This document shows positions 28,038-37,271 of a stretch of DNA of 64,000 nt, in pieces. A model generated the notes under the pieces. That model ran no database searches. It was not told the DNA's origin and was given only the letters and a program-made list of their open reading frames with translations. The position numbers and the translations under genes were made by a program. Origin of the DNA: GCA-2687025 sp964473525 (GTDB lineage Bacteria > Poribacteria > WGA-4E > GCA-2687025); contig CAYYPK010000007.1 of NCBI GenBank assembly GCA_964473525.1, forward strand, positions 62,001 to 126,000, written 5' to 3'. Numbering within the stretch: position 1 is the stretch's first letter; each line of letters starts with the position of its first letter.

Positions 28038-28652
28038 TTATTCGCCCTCGTCGGGCGATAGCGCTGCTCTGATGGCTGCCTGCACCACGTCGTGGCCAGC
28101 GGACTCGTCCGCAGCAGGTAGCTTCGGGAACAGATCGTTGGTCGATAGCTGTGGACGCGGTCGCTGCAGCTTCTCGACGAGCGCGATCGCCCTCCCTGCT
28201 GTATCGAGGGCATCGCGGGCCATATGGCCGCGTGCGTCGAGCAGCTGCATCAATACCTTCCTGTCCTGTTGCCACTTGGATGCCCTCTGCTTGAGGTCAC
28301 CGGAGCGTTGGTCTAGCGCGTGTTGTAGCTGTGCTTCCCGTTCCTTTGACTGCTGGTTGGCACTCATCAGCTCCTCGACGCGGGCTCTCATATCGGGACC
28401 ACCAAGGAGTGCCAGGTTGTCGGCGTGCGCGCTTAGGCCAGAGATCACAACGTCCTTTTCGCGGAGTTCCACGTCTTTCTCGCGGAGCTCAGCGTCCTTG
28501 GCGGAGATGTCGTTAAGGCGGCGTTGCTCCAAGATATCGGCCTTCGACTTGAAAAGGCGATCCTGCATCCCGGCGACATTGAGCAGGTACCCTAGCCAGG
28601 CAAGCATTGGGGCTGTCTGTATGCCCTCGAAGATGACCGGAAGCCAGCTCAT
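28038..28652 (-). CDS. Coiled-coil protein with N-terminal hydrophobic segment, unknown
   Basis: A 204-residue protein. The start is the ATG with GAAGGG 6 bases upstream; the upstream frame extension overlaps a sulfotransferase remnant. Residues 1-35 are hydrophobic (GIQTAPMLAWLGYLLNVAG), possibly a membrane or re-entrant segment. A charged heptad-like region follows with a short duplication (DAELREKDVELREKDV) and continues to about residue 150. The C-terminus is acidic. It lies upstream of the McrB-like operon in the same orientation but is separated by 608 bases and a MITE. It might be an accessory of that system; no domain is recognised. Confidence 0.6.
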   Translation of the reverse strand: MSWLPVIFEGIQTAPMLAWLGYLLNVAGMQDRLFKSKADILEQRRLNDISAKDAELREKDVELREKDVVISGLSAHADNLALLGGPDMRARVEELMSANQQSKEREAQLQHALDQRSGDLKQRASKWQQDRKVLMQLLDARGHMARDALDTAGRAIALVEKLQRPRPQLSTNDLFPKLPAADESAGHDVVQAAIRAALSPDEGE

Positions 28653-28725
28653 TCCGTGCCCTTCCGTTGGGATCCGCCAGCGCGTGCGGGAACGGTAGCG
28701 CAGATGGGGTGCGGGAACAACGCAG

Positions 28726-28850
28726 ATGATCTCTATCGCTGTGTTTGGGTTGCCACACAGCGGGACTTCGGTGCTGTGGGACGTGCTGTGCCATGACCCG
28801 CAGTACGAGCGGTACATCTACGAGCCGCTGCGGCAAAGCGTGATGGACGC
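28726..28850 (+). pseudogene. Remnant of a sulfotransferase gene (N-terminus only)
   Basis: The frame starts with ISIAVFGLPHSGTSVLW, which has the spacing of the 5'-phosphosulfate loop of P-loop sulfotransferases (GxPxSGTSxLW). It continues with CHDPQYERYIYEPL, where such enzymes have the first conserved helix and a YEPL-like element. The similarity stops after about 40 residues and the frame ends at 28932. Complete enzymes need about 250 residues or more. No catalytic 3'-phosphate motif follows and there is no convincing ribosome-binding site, so this is a broken gene. Confidence 0.5.
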
Positions 28851-28974
28851 CCTCGACGACGCAAGTGCCAGCGACGCTTGCACGCTCTCTGGGTGCTTGC
28901 TCGGACGTCCCGCATCCGCTAATGTGCGCTGACCTTACGAACCCACGGATTCCGCCGCACGGAGACACACCACA

Positions 28975-29718
28975 ATGCCCGAATTCGAAGGCAAGGTCGC
29001 GCTTATCACAGGCGGCGGCACCGGCATCGGCCGCGCGACATCGCTCCTGCTGGCGAGCCACGGCGTCCACGTCGCGGTGAACTACTCGCGCTCGCAGGAC
29101 GACGCGGAGCGCACCGCCGCTGACGCCGAGGCAGCGGGCGTGTCAGCAATCGCCGTCAAGGCGAACGTCGCGGACGAAGCGCAGGTCCGCGCGATGGTCG
29201 ACGAGACGGTATCGAAGCTCGGGCGGCTCGACTTCCTCGTCAACAACGCCGGCACGACGCACGCCGTCCCATTTGCCGACCTGGACGGCGTCAACGACGA
29301 ACACTGGGACGAGATATTCAGCGTCAACCTCAAAGGGACATTCTACGCGAGCCGCGCGGCGATCCCCGAGATGCGCAAGAACGGGCGAGGTCACATCGTA
29401 AACGTCACGTCCATCGCCGGTCTCAACGGGCGCGGGAGCAGCATCCCGTACTCCATGTCCAAGGCGGCGATGATCAACATGACGAAGTCGCTCGCCATCG
29501 GGCAGGCTCCCGACATCCAGGTGAACGGCGTGGCGCCCGGAGTCGTCGAGACTCGGTGGATCGTCGGCTGGGAGGAGTTCACCTCGACGGCGCGGGAAGG
29601 CACGCCGATGGGGCGACTGGCGCAGCCCGAGGACGTCGCAAAGGCGATCTACGGTCTGCTGTTCAACGACTTCATCACCGGTCACACGGTTGTCGTCGAT
29701 GGCGGGTGTCTGCTCTAG
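28975..29718 (+). CDS. Short-chain dehydrogenase/reductase (classical SDR, FabG-like)
   Basis: A 247-residue protein with all classical SDR marks: TGGGTGIG at residues 12-19, NNAG near residue 91, catalytic Ser in the IVNVTS region, YSMSK as the catalytic YxxxK, and a PG motif after it. The enzyme reduces or oxidises an alcohol or ketone with NAD(P) in the cytoplasm. The fold cannot tell FabG from the many sugar or steroid dehydrogenases, and there are no fatty-acid genes nearby. GGAG lies 10 bases before the ATG. Confidence 0.9.
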   Translation: MPEFEGKVALITGGGTGIGRATSLLLASHGVHVAVNYSRSQDDAERTAADAEAAGVSAIAVKANVADEAQVRAMVDETVSKLGRLDFLVNNAGTTHAVPFADLDGVNDEHWDEIFSVNLKGTFYASRAAIPEMRKNGRGHIVNVTSIAGLNGRGSSIPYSMSKAAMINMTKSLAIGQAPDIQVNGVAPGVVETRWIVGWEEFTSTAREGTPMGRLAQPEDVAKAIYGLLFNDFITGHTVVVDGGCLL

Positions 29719-29766
29719 GGCGTCGCACAGCCGAGGCTACTCGTGTGTCCTCCGACCCCATCCTGA

Positions 29767-29786
29767 CCTTCCCCTGCAAGGGAAGG
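29767..29786. repeat. Dispersed palindromic repeat, copy 2 (intergenic)
   Basis: CCTTCCC and GGGAAGG form a 7-bp stem around CTGCAA. This is the same element as the one at 20549-20568 in the opposite orientation, with a compensated change in the second base pair. It lies between the SDR and DUF4832 genes. Confidence 0.6.
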
Positions 29787-29872
29787 GACTTCTGGGCCGC
29801 TGTCGGCGCCCTGTTGTGGGCCCATTGACGTGGTCGCGCGGTGGTCGTTGCTCGATATCCACGGGTAGCCAC

Positions 29873-31288
29873 ATGCTCACCGGACCGTCCTCAGCTGCTG
29901 GCGTCGGCATCCTGGCGACGGTCCTGCTCATAGGAGCGATGACCGCGACCTGCGCCAGTGGATCGGCTGCGGAACGCGTCACCGTGCGATACGAGCCGAC
30001 GGACGAGATATTCCCGAACCCCGAGCGCGGCTTCTACCATCAGCGCACGGCGCGTGTCAGGGCCAGCGCCGCCGCCGGCGGCTACACGCCCCTGGACGCC
30101 GCGGAGCTAGCAAGCATTCGGGACGAAGAGAGCACGACGCTCCTTCTCCGCATGTACTACCTCGACCCGTTCGTGGACCGCCCCATTTCCGACGCCTATC
30201 TGACGTCGATGCAGGCGGACTTCGACGCCGTCCGGGTCGCGGGTGTGAAAGCGATCGTCCGGTTCGCGTACCGCGGCGGGCGCGACATCGAGCCATACAA
30301 CGCGACGAAGGCGCGGATACTCGCGCACATAGACCAGCTGGCTCCCGTCCTTCGCGCGAACGTCGACGTCATCGCGGCGGCGCAGGCGGGGTTCATCGGT
30401 CGCTGGGGTGAGTGGTGGCACGGCTACGCGTCGCACGAGTTCACGCGCGGCGAGAGCGGCGTCGACTACTCGCACTACGCCGAGGTAGTCGCGGCGCTGC
30501 TGGACGCCCTGCCCGACGGTCGCTTTGTGCAGGTCCGCACGCCGCGCTACAAGCAACTGGTGGCCGGCTCCGAGATGCCGCTAACCCAGGACGCGGCGTA
30601 CACCAACTCACTCCTCTCCCGGGTCGGACATCACAACGACTGCTTCCTCGCCACGGACACGGACATGGGCACGTACTCGGGCGATGCCGACCGCGACTAC
30701 CTTGCCCTCGACTCCGTCCACGCTCCCGTTGGAGGCGAGACATGCCGCCCCTACGAGCCCCACTCGCTGTGTCAGAACGCCCTTGCGGAAATGGAGCGGT
30801 TCCACTGGTCGTACATCAATTGGGACTACCACGGCGAGGTACTCGACAGCTGGCGCGACGAGTGCCTCGATGAGATACAACGTCGGCTGGGCCACCGCCT
30901 CGAGTTGATCTCGACCGACATGCCGGCGGAAGTCGATGCCGCGGGGACCACGACCATCCGGGTCGTCCTGCGGAACGTGGGCTTCGCCGCGCCGTACAAC
31001 CCGCGCGATGTGGAGATCGTGCTTCGCGATGTGGCGTCGGGCGCGGAGAAGACGTTCGCGGCGGAGGCCGATCCTCGCCACTGGCTCGCCGGTGAGACCC
31101 ACGCCGTCGAGTGGGCGCTGCCCCCGGCCGCGGTCGCTGCCGGGTCGTACGAGCTGTTCCTGAACCTGCCGGACCCGCAGCCATCGCTGCGCGCCAACCC
31201 GGCGTACTCCATCAGACTCGCGAACGCCAGCGTGTGGGAGACGGAGACCGGCTACAACCGCCTTCGCGGCGCGTTCACAGTGCGTTAG
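29873..31288 (+). CDS. Exported DUF4874/DUF4832 protein, glycosidase-like
   Basis: A 471-residue protein whose start was set at the ATG preceding a signal peptide (ILATVLLIGAMTATCASG). The mature N-terminus has the DUF4874 hallmark NPERGFYHQ, typical of a TIM-barrel domain, with RWGEWWHG and SYINWDYHGEVLDSW further on. The C-terminal part has the DUF4832 beta-sandwich, with a charged-to-aromatic pattern of the type LVLRNVGFAAPYNPR. These proteins are thought to act on polysaccharides, but no activity is established. Upstream frame extension covers the palindromic repeat and is unlikely to be translated. Confidence 0.8.
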   Translation: MLTGPSSAAGVGILATVLLIGAMTATCASGSAAERVTVRYEPTDEIFPNPERGFYHQRTARVRASAAAGGYTPLDAAELASIRDEESTTLLLRMYYLDPFVDRPISDAYLTSMQADFDAVRVAGVKAIVRFAYRGGRDIEPYNATKARILAHIDQLAPVLRANVDVIAAAQAGFIGRWGEWWHGYASHEFTRGESGVDYSHYAEVVAALLDALPDGRFVQVRTPRYKQLVAGSEMPLTQDAAYTNSLLSRVGHHNDCFLATDTDMGTYSGDADRDYLALDSVHAPVGGETCRPYEPHSLCQNALAEMERFHWSYINWDYHGEVLDSWRDECLDEIQRRLGHRLELISTDMPAEVDAAGTTTIRVVLRNVGFAAPYNPRDVEIVLRDVASGAEKTFAAEADPRHWLAGETHAVEWALPPAAVAAGSYELFLNLPDPQPSLRANPAYSIRLANASVWETETGYNRLRGAFTVR

Positions 31289-31316
31289 CATCGGCGCGTG
31301 AGCGATTGCGCGCGTG

Positions 31317-31892
31317 TCACCTCACTGGCGGGAACGCGTTCACGGCGTCGCCGACCCGGACGATCCCAGCGGACAGCACGAAACCCATGACGCCGCGTTT
31401 GCCCTGCGCCGCGCGAATGAAGTCCGTGCAGAGACGTGGCTTGTCGTGGTGTTCTTCGAGGCGATTCCCGACCCCTGCGCAGGGCGAGTTCTCCTCCCAG
31501 ACAGCCAGAATCGCCTGCGTGATGTCGTCCCCTTGGCCGTGCGATGGGAAGACGAGGCGCGACGTGGGAGCAAGGCGCGTGAAGTCGGGGATACCCGACA
31601 CCGTGATGTTCTCGAGCAGACATCCCTGCGGGATGTCCAAACCTAGCGTGTCCTCGACTTCGGCGATCTCCTCGGCGGCCAGTCCGGTCCACGTGCGCCA
31701 GTTGAACACCTCGCACCCCTGCGAGAGATCGGACGTCTGCACATAGCGGCCGTCGTGGCCCGCCAGCTTTCTGGTGATAGCGGAGTGCAGGTCGCCCTCG
31801 GGGCCGTCCAGCCCGAAGCGAATCGACTCCACTGGCTTGCCGTCGATGGTGAGGGACTCGACCGTTCCAGTCGCGAGCGGCTCTGCGCGCAT
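31317..31892 (-). CDS. MOSC-domain protein
   Basis: A 191-residue protein of the MOSC fold (molybdenum cofactor sulfurase C-terminal domain). The conserved region reads LAVWEENSPCAGVGNRLEE with the single conserved Cys thought to carry sulfur or contact the molybdenum cofactor; GCLLENITVSG earlier is the other typical stretch. Relatives include YiiM and YuaD. It is probably a cytosolic molybdenum-cofactor-dependent reductase or sulfur carrier. AGGA lies 6 bases before the ATG. It stands alone between a + strand gene and another minus-strand gene. Confidence 0.85.
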   Translation of the reverse strand: MRAEPLATGTVESLTIDGKPVESIRFGLDGPEGDLHSAITRKLAGHDGRYVQTSDLSQGCEVFNWRTWTGLAAEEIAEVEDTLGLDIPQGCLLENITVSGIPDFTRLAPTSRLVFPSHGQGDDITQAILAVWEENSPCAGVGNRLEEHHDKPRLCTDFIRAAQGKRGVMGFVLSAGIVRVGDAVNAFPPVR

Positions 31893-31983
31893 GGGCGTTC
31901 CTGTCCGTACTGCGGGAAGGGCGTGGAAGATGAGCTTACGTCACTATACGCGCGTCGGCCTCTGACGCCAAGAATGGCGGCGC

Positions 31984-33018
31984 CTACAGGTCGCTCCACG
32001 CGGGCGTCTCCTCGGCATCTGGGAGCGCCAGGATGTCGAGGCATGGCGACAGACGCTCGAACATGTCCGCGATCTCGTCGGCGATGACCTGGAGCGCGCC
32101 TCGGAAGTTCGCGTCTGTCGCGAGCGCGAGCATCTCCGCGTACGGTAGGTTGCCCGTAGCCTGGCTCAGTTCCGCGTTGCACACCGCGTCGGCGCCCTCG
32201 CCGACGAGCGCCAACTGCTCCACGATCCGTCCGTTGCGGATGCGCTGATAGCGTCTGTTCTCCGAGAGGGTCTTCCGCAGCAGCGGGGCGTGGCCCGGCG
32301 CCCAGGCGTCCGCGTGAAGGTCTGCCAGCCGGCCGCGCGGCCCCGCCACGCGCATGTAGTGGTGTTGGATCGGCTCGACAGGGGCGTCGACGAGGGCGTT
32401 CATCAGGCGCGGCCAGTTGAGGCCCAACTCCTCGCGACCCACCACGTGGTAGGAAACAAGATCCTGTATTGGCCGATTCCGCGGCGTGTATCGGCCGTCG
32501 AGCAGGTGCAGATCGACGCCAGGCTGCACGCCCTTGATGAGGGCGTCGCCGATGACGTGCGTAATCCACCCGAGTACGAAGGCGATTTGGCGTTGGGAGC
32601 CGCCGTGCAGTTCTCCCACATCTTCCAGCACGGCTGCGAAGTAATCGGGCAACGCTTCCCACTCGAGCGTTCTGTCACTCTCGCCCGCGTGCCAGCCGAG
32701 CGCCAGATGCGACCTGCCGTAGAACATGTCGTGGATGGTCTGAGGGCTGTAGTCCTCGCCGTCGAATGATAGAACCCAACGCGTCGTCGGTCCTCCGGTC
32801 ATCGGGCTGCGTTCAAGGTGGCCAGCGCCGTAGCCGACCTCCTCTCCCGTGTCGCGGCAGACAGAGGCCGGGAGCGTCTGTATGTCGCAGCCGAGGTACG
32901 CGCCGGCCAGGTAGCTGGCGTGATGCTCGCGCGTCAACGCCGTGACGGGCAGGCGTCGTCGCGCCGCGGCCTCTGACGCCAGAATGGCGTAGGTCATGTG
33001 CCCGATGATGCCGCTCAT
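31984..33018 (-). CDS. Zinc-dependent phospholipase C-like / PLC-type hydrolase family protein
   Basis: A 344-residue helical protein with histidine and aspartate positions spaced as in zinc-dependent phospholipase C/P1-nuclease-type proteins: GHMTYAILA at the N-terminus, GAYLGCDIQ, GRSHLAL and GWITHVIGDALIKG. No signal peptide is evident and the start ATG has AGAGGG 5 bases upstream. The sodium/solute symporter gene ends 9 bases before it, so the two are co-transcribed. The true substrate is unknown; many of these bacterial homologues are annotated only as family members. Confidence 0.65.
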   Translation of the reverse strand: MSGIIGHMTYAILASEAAARRRLPVTALTREHHASYLAGAYLGCDIQTLPASVCRDTGEEVGYGAGHLERSPMTGGPTTRWVLSFDGEDYSPQTIHDMFYGRSHLALGWHAGESDRTLEWEALPDYFAAVLEDVGELHGGSQRQIAFVLGWITHVIGDALIKGVQPGVDLHLLDGRYTPRNRPIQDLVSYHVVGREELGLNWPRLMNALVDAPVEPIQHHYMRVAGPRGRLADLHADAWAPGHAPLLRKTLSENRRYQRIRNGRIVEQLALVGEGADAVCNAELSQATGNLPYAEMLALATDANFRGALQVIADEIADMFERLSPCLDILALPDAEETPAWSDL

Positions 33019-33027
33019 TCTGACCCT

Positions 33028-34485
33028 CTACCCCGCCGCTTGCTCGTCCCCAATGCGTCGATCATCAGCTCCACGGTCGTGCGTCGCCAACGACACGCCC
33101 ACGTACGTCAACACGGCGACAGTTGTCCCGACGTACACCTCGTGCCACTCCGTCATGTCCGCGCGTCGCGCGAAGTACCAGCCGATCGTCACGACGGCTC
33201 CAACCAGGACGTTCACCGTGGCTGCCAGCCGCGTGCCGCCGTCCCAATACAAACCCATCACCATCGACGGCAAGAAGCACGCCGCGTAGAGAGACCCCGC
33301 AAACGCCGTGATGGACACGATGTCGCCAAATGGGTTGAGCGCGAGCAACATGCCCGTCAATGAGATGCCGACGACGCCGATGCGCGTCCACCGAATCGCC
33401 TTCGGGTCGTCGTCCGGCACGATGACGATGTCTCGCCCGATGGAGGATGCCGCGACGAGCAGCACGGAGTCCAGCGACGACATCGCCGCCGACAGCAGGA
33501 CGAGCAGGAAGAAGGAACTCAGCACAGGTCCAAGCACCTGAAGCGTGTCCAGCAGGTAGAGCGTGACGAGGTCCGTGTCGTCGATCGCGTCGGCGGGAAT
33601 CAGCGCGCGCGCGAACGTCCCGAGCGGCAGCAGGCACAGGTACGTCAGCAAGACAAGCAGCGGCGAAATGAGACGCGCGGATCGGAGCGCATGGTCGTCG
33701 CGCAGTCCGTAGATGCGCGAGATCTGTCGCGGGTCCACGAGCATCTTCATGCCGCCCGCCAGGGACAGTCCGAAGACTGTCAGCATCGGCATCTTGCCCC
33801 GCCACGAGACGTAGTCGGGATCGACCTCCCGCACGTCCTCGAGAATGGCTGTCAGGCCGCCTCCCGCGCGGAGGACGCCAAAGAACAGCAGCACCGCGCC
33901 GACCGCCATCAGCACGCCCTGCGCCGCATCCGTATGAACGACGGCGCGCAGCCCGCCTGTCAGCGTGTAAGCCGTCACGACGCCAAAGATAAGCAGCGCC
34001 GCCACGCGATAGTCCATCCCCAGGAACTTCTGGAGCGCCAGCGCGGAACCCTTGTAGACGGCGACCAGATAGAGGGTTGAGGCGCCGAAGATGACGACCG
34101 CGGCGATGCGGCGAAGCGCCACCGAGTCGTACCGATGCCCGAGGAAATCGGCGAGGGTTAGCGACTCGTACTGTCTCGCGCGCGCAAAGAAGCGTGGGGC
34201 GACGAAGTACCACGCGAGATAGGCGCAGCTCACGATCGTAACGCCCTTGACGTACCAAATCAGCCCGACGTCCCAGCTCTTCCCGGCGTTCCCGATGAAG
34301 CTGTTCGTGCTGACGTACGTCGCGTAGAACGACAGGCCAATGACCCAGCCGCCCAGACGCGGGCCGATGTATCCGCTGATGTCCCGGCGGGCGTCGCGCG
34401 CTTTCCACGCGTGGCTCGCGAGCAGGGCGAGGTATCCCCCTACGAAGAGCAACCGAAGCCAATACTCCGAAAACCAGTCCTGCAT
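33028..34485 (-). CDS. Sodium:solute symporter (SSS family)
   Basis: A 485-residue integral membrane protein with about 13 transmembrane segments. Sodium-symporter marks are ATYVSTNSFIGNAG in the first core helix, TGGLRAVVHTDAAQG (the SSS signature region) and LSAAMSSLDSVLL in the later sodium-site helix. The substrate could be an organic acid, sugar or amino acid and cannot be read from the sequence. The ATG at 34485 was chosen over the GTG nine codons upstream because GGGG lies 7 bases before it. It is operonic with the PLC-like gene downstream. Confidence 0.9.
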   Translation of the reverse strand: MQDWFSEYWLRLLFVGGYLALLASHAWKARDARRDISGYIGPRLGGWVIGLSFYATYVSTNSFIGNAGKSWDVGLIWYVKGVTIVSCAYLAWYFVAPRFFARARQYESLTLADFLGHRYDSVALRRIAAVVIFGASTLYLVAVYKGSALALQKFLGMDYRVAALLIFGVVTAYTLTGGLRAVVHTDAAQGVLMAVGAVLLFFGVLRAGGGLTAILEDVREVDPDYVSWRGKMPMLTVFGLSLAGGMKMLVDPRQISRIYGLRDDHALRSARLISPLLVLLTYLCLLPLGTFARALIPADAIDDTDLVTLYLLDTLQVLGPVLSSFFLLVLLSAAMSSLDSVLLVAASSIGRDIVIVPDDDPKAIRWTRIGVVGISLTGMLLALNPFGDIVSITAFAGSLYAACFLPSMVMGLYWDGGTRLAATVNVLVGAVVTIGWYFARRADMTEWHEVYVGTTVAVLTYVGVSLATHDRGADDRRIGDEQAAG

Positions 34486-34670
34486 CCTTATCCCCAGAGT
34501 GACGGCGCGCACGACGTCAGCGCCGCTATGATGCGCGGCCTTGCGTACGCGCGTCTACGGCGTGGTCAGAGCGTCGGGCATGTGGCGGGCCGCCTGACGC
34601 GAGGCTATGATCGGCAAGGACACACCGGCTCGCGCTCACAAGCACGCTCTGCCGCTATGGCCCCTCGGAA

Positions 34671-37268
34671 ATGCGCATGCGACCACTATCCTGGATGCTG
34701 CTTATGACGGCGTTCGCCTCAACGACCCGGGCGGCGGACCTCGCCCCGTTCGTCCTGCCGTGGGACGACGCCAGCGAGAGCGCGACGAACATCGCCGACT
34801 GGCTACACGCTCCCGCTGGCAAGTATGGACACGTAAGGGCGGAGGAAGACGGACACCTCTACGTCGGAACCGAGCGGCTGCGTCTGTTCGGCGTAAACCT
34901 GTGCTTCGGCGCGTGCTTCCCGGATCACGAGGACGCGGAGAAGATCGCCGCGAGGATGGCGAAGTTCGGCATCAACGCCGTGCGGTTCCATCACATGGAC
35001 ATGCGGACGTTCCCCAACGGCATCCGCTCTGACAAATCAGGTGATACGCGCGCGCTGAGTCCCGACGCGCTCGACCGCCTCGACTACCTCATCGCCCAGC
35101 TCAAAGCGCACGGCATCTACACGAACCTGAACCTGCTCGTGTCGCGCCCCTTCAACTCCGCGGACGGCTTTCCTGACGAGATGGACGACCTCGCGTGGAA
35201 GGACACGCACATCGTCGGTTTCTGGAACGAGCGCTCGCAGGAGTTGCAGGAGGAGTACGCGCGCAAGTTGCTGACGCATTGGAATCCGTACACGGAGTCT
35301 ACGTACGCGGAGGATCCAGCCGTCGCCATCGTCGAGATCAACAACGAGAACGGGCTGATCCACTCCTGGCTCGGTGGGAAGGTGGACACGCTGCCAGACG
35401 TGTTCCGCGAGGATCTACGCGGGCAGTGGAACGCCTGGCTAGCAAGTCGGTATGGCGACACTGACGCTGTGCACCTCTTCTGGGGAGTCAAAGAGGAGCC
35501 GTTAGGCGACGAACTCCTGACGAACGCGGAGTTCTCGGGCGGCGAGGCGTCCTGGAACGTCGAGCGCCACGGAACAGCGCAAGCCGACGTGGACGTGGAC
35601 ACGGGAGCGTTGCGCGTCTCCGTCACGCAGGCGAGCGACGCTGCGTGGCATGTCCAGGTGAACCAGGGCGGACTCTCGCTACACGCCGACCGCGCGTACA
35701 CGCTGACGGTACGCGCGCGCAGCGACCTCGAGACGGCGGCAAGCGTCGCGGTCGGTCAGGCGCACGCGCCGTGGCAGAGCCTCGGTTTCAGCGGCGCCAT
35801 GCGCCTTAACACGGATTGGCAGACGTTCCGGTTCGTCTTCACCCTGAACGCCTCCGATAACAACGCGCGCGTGAACATCTCGGGCCTCGGAGACGAGATC
35901 GCATCCGTGTGGATCGACGAGGTTTCCCTCCGACCGGGCGGCGTGGTGGGCATGCGCGAGGGCGAATCGGTCGACGCGGCGAACATCCCGCTGTTCCAGC
36001 GCGGAGACATCGGCGAGAGGACCGCAGAGGCCGGGGCCGACTGGATGCGCTTCCTGTGGGACACCGAGCGCGCGTACTGGCAGCGAATGTACCGCTACCT
36101 CAAGGACAACCTCGGCGTGCGGGCGCAGATCGTTGGCACGATCATCGGGAACGCCCCTGCGAACCTGATGGCGGAGCTCGACGCCGTGGATACGCACGCG
36201 TACTGGCGTCATCCGAGCTTCCCCGGTAGACCGTGGGATTCCGAGAACTGGACAGTCGACAACGTCAGCATGGTTACGGAGCCGGGCGGGGCGCTCGCGG
36301 GTCTGGCGAAACGCCGCGTCGAGGGGAAGCCGCACCTCTGCACGGAATACAACCACGCCGCCCCGAACACGTACTCAGCGGAGGCCCCGCTGCTGCTCGC
36401 CGCCGTCGCCGCGACGCAGGACTGGGACGGCGTCTTCCTCTTCTCGTACAGCCACCGCCAGGACAACTGGCGTACCGATCGCATCCCCAACTTCTTCGAC
36501 ATCGACCAGCACCCGCTCAAGATGGCGAACCTGATTTCCGCCGCCGCGCTCTTCCACAGAGGTGACATGCGACCTGCTGAGGACGAAGTCGTCGTCGGGC
36601 TGACGACGGAGGACGAGATCGAATTGCTCCGCCAAGACGGTCGCGCCTGGAATCTCGTGCACGCCGGCACGCTCGGCGTCGACAACGACGCCACGATCCG
36701 CCACCGAGTTGCTATCCGGACTGGCGCGGACTTGACCCTCACGGCGCCGGACGCCAGCGGACCTCTGCAATCCGACACGGGCGAGTTCGCATGGGACGCG
36801 TCCGTGGAGGGACGCGAGCGCGTCGTCATCGACACGCCGCGCACGAAGTCGGTCATCGGTTTCACGGACGGCGACGAGTTCGCCCTCGCCGGCGTAACGA
36901 TTCAGCCGGGCGAGACGCGGCAGGGGTGGTCCACGATCAGCGTGACGCTCGTCGAGGGCGACAGCTTCGAGGGACCAGGGCGCGCGATCATCATCGCGAC
37001 GGGCGACGCGGAGAACACGAACATGGGGTGGAAGGACGCCACGCGGACATCCGTGGGCAGAAACTGGGGAGAGGCGCCTAGCCTCGTCGAGGTAGTGCCG
37101 GCGTCTATAGCGCTAGCCGTCGATCCGTCGCGCGTTTCGGCGTGGGCGTTGGACGAACTGGGCGGCCGCGACCAGGAAGTCACGGTCGGCGCGGACGGCG
37201 ACGATGGGTCGCTTCTGCGCGTGGGTCCACCGCACCGCACGCTTTGGTACGAGGTCGAGTTGCGCTAG
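34671..37268 (+). CDS. Exported glycoside hydrolase, GH-A clan TIM barrel with inserted carbohydrate-binding domain
   Basis: An 865-residue protein with a signal peptide (ends TTRAA). The catalytic barrel begins at about residue 60 (LFGVNLCFGACFP). The acid/base Glu is E226 in VEINNENG. The candidate nucleophile is E559 in LCTEYNHAAPN. Residues about 282-422 are a beta-sandwich of the CBM4/9 type (LLTNAEFSGG, GLSLHADRAYTLTVRARS, VWIDEVSL), inserted between the two catalytic halves. The C-terminal 220 residues are beta-rich and of unknown role. It should cleave a beta-linked glycan outside the cell. It converges with serA, three bases apart. Confidence 0.82.
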   Translation: MRMRPLSWMLLMTAFASTTRAADLAPFVLPWDDASESATNIADWLHAPAGKYGHVRAEEDGHLYVGTERLRLFGVNLCFGACFPDHEDAEKIAARMAKFGINAVRFHHMDMRTFPNGIRSDKSGDTRALSPDALDRLDYLIAQLKAHGIYTNLNLLVSRPFNSADGFPDEMDDLAWKDTHIVGFWNERSQELQEEYARKLLTHWNPYTESTYAEDPAVAIVEINNENGLIHSWLGGKVDTLPDVFREDLRGQWNAWLASRYGDTDAVHLFWGVKEEPLGDELLTNAEFSGGEASWNVERHGTAQADVDVDTGALRVSVTQASDAAWHVQVNQGGLSLHADRAYTLTVRARSDLETAASVAVGQAHAPWQSLGFSGAMRLNTDWQTFRFVFTLNASDNNARVNISGLGDEIASVWIDEVSLRPGGVVGMREGESVDAANIPLFQRGDIGERTAEAGADWMRFLWDTERAYWQRMYRYLKDNLGVRAQIVGTIIGNAPANLMAELDAVDTHAYWRHPSFPGRPWDSENWTVDNVSMVTEPGGALAGLAKRRVEGKPHLCTEYNHAAPNTYSAEAPLLLAAVAATQDWDGVFLFSYSHRQDNWRTDRIPNFFDIDQHPLKMANLISAAALFHRGDMRPAEDEVVVGLTTEDEIELLRQDGRAWNLVHAGTLGVDNDATIRHRVAIRTGADLTLTAPDASGPLQSDTGEFAWDASVEGRERVVIDTPRTKSVIGFTDGDEFALAGVTIQPGETRQGWSTISVTLVEGDSFEGPGRAIIIATGDAENTNMGWKDATRTSVGRNWGEAPSLVEVVPASIALAVDPSRVSAWALDELGGRDQEVTVGADGDDGSLLRVGPPHRTLWYEVELR

Positions 37269-37271
37269 CCG

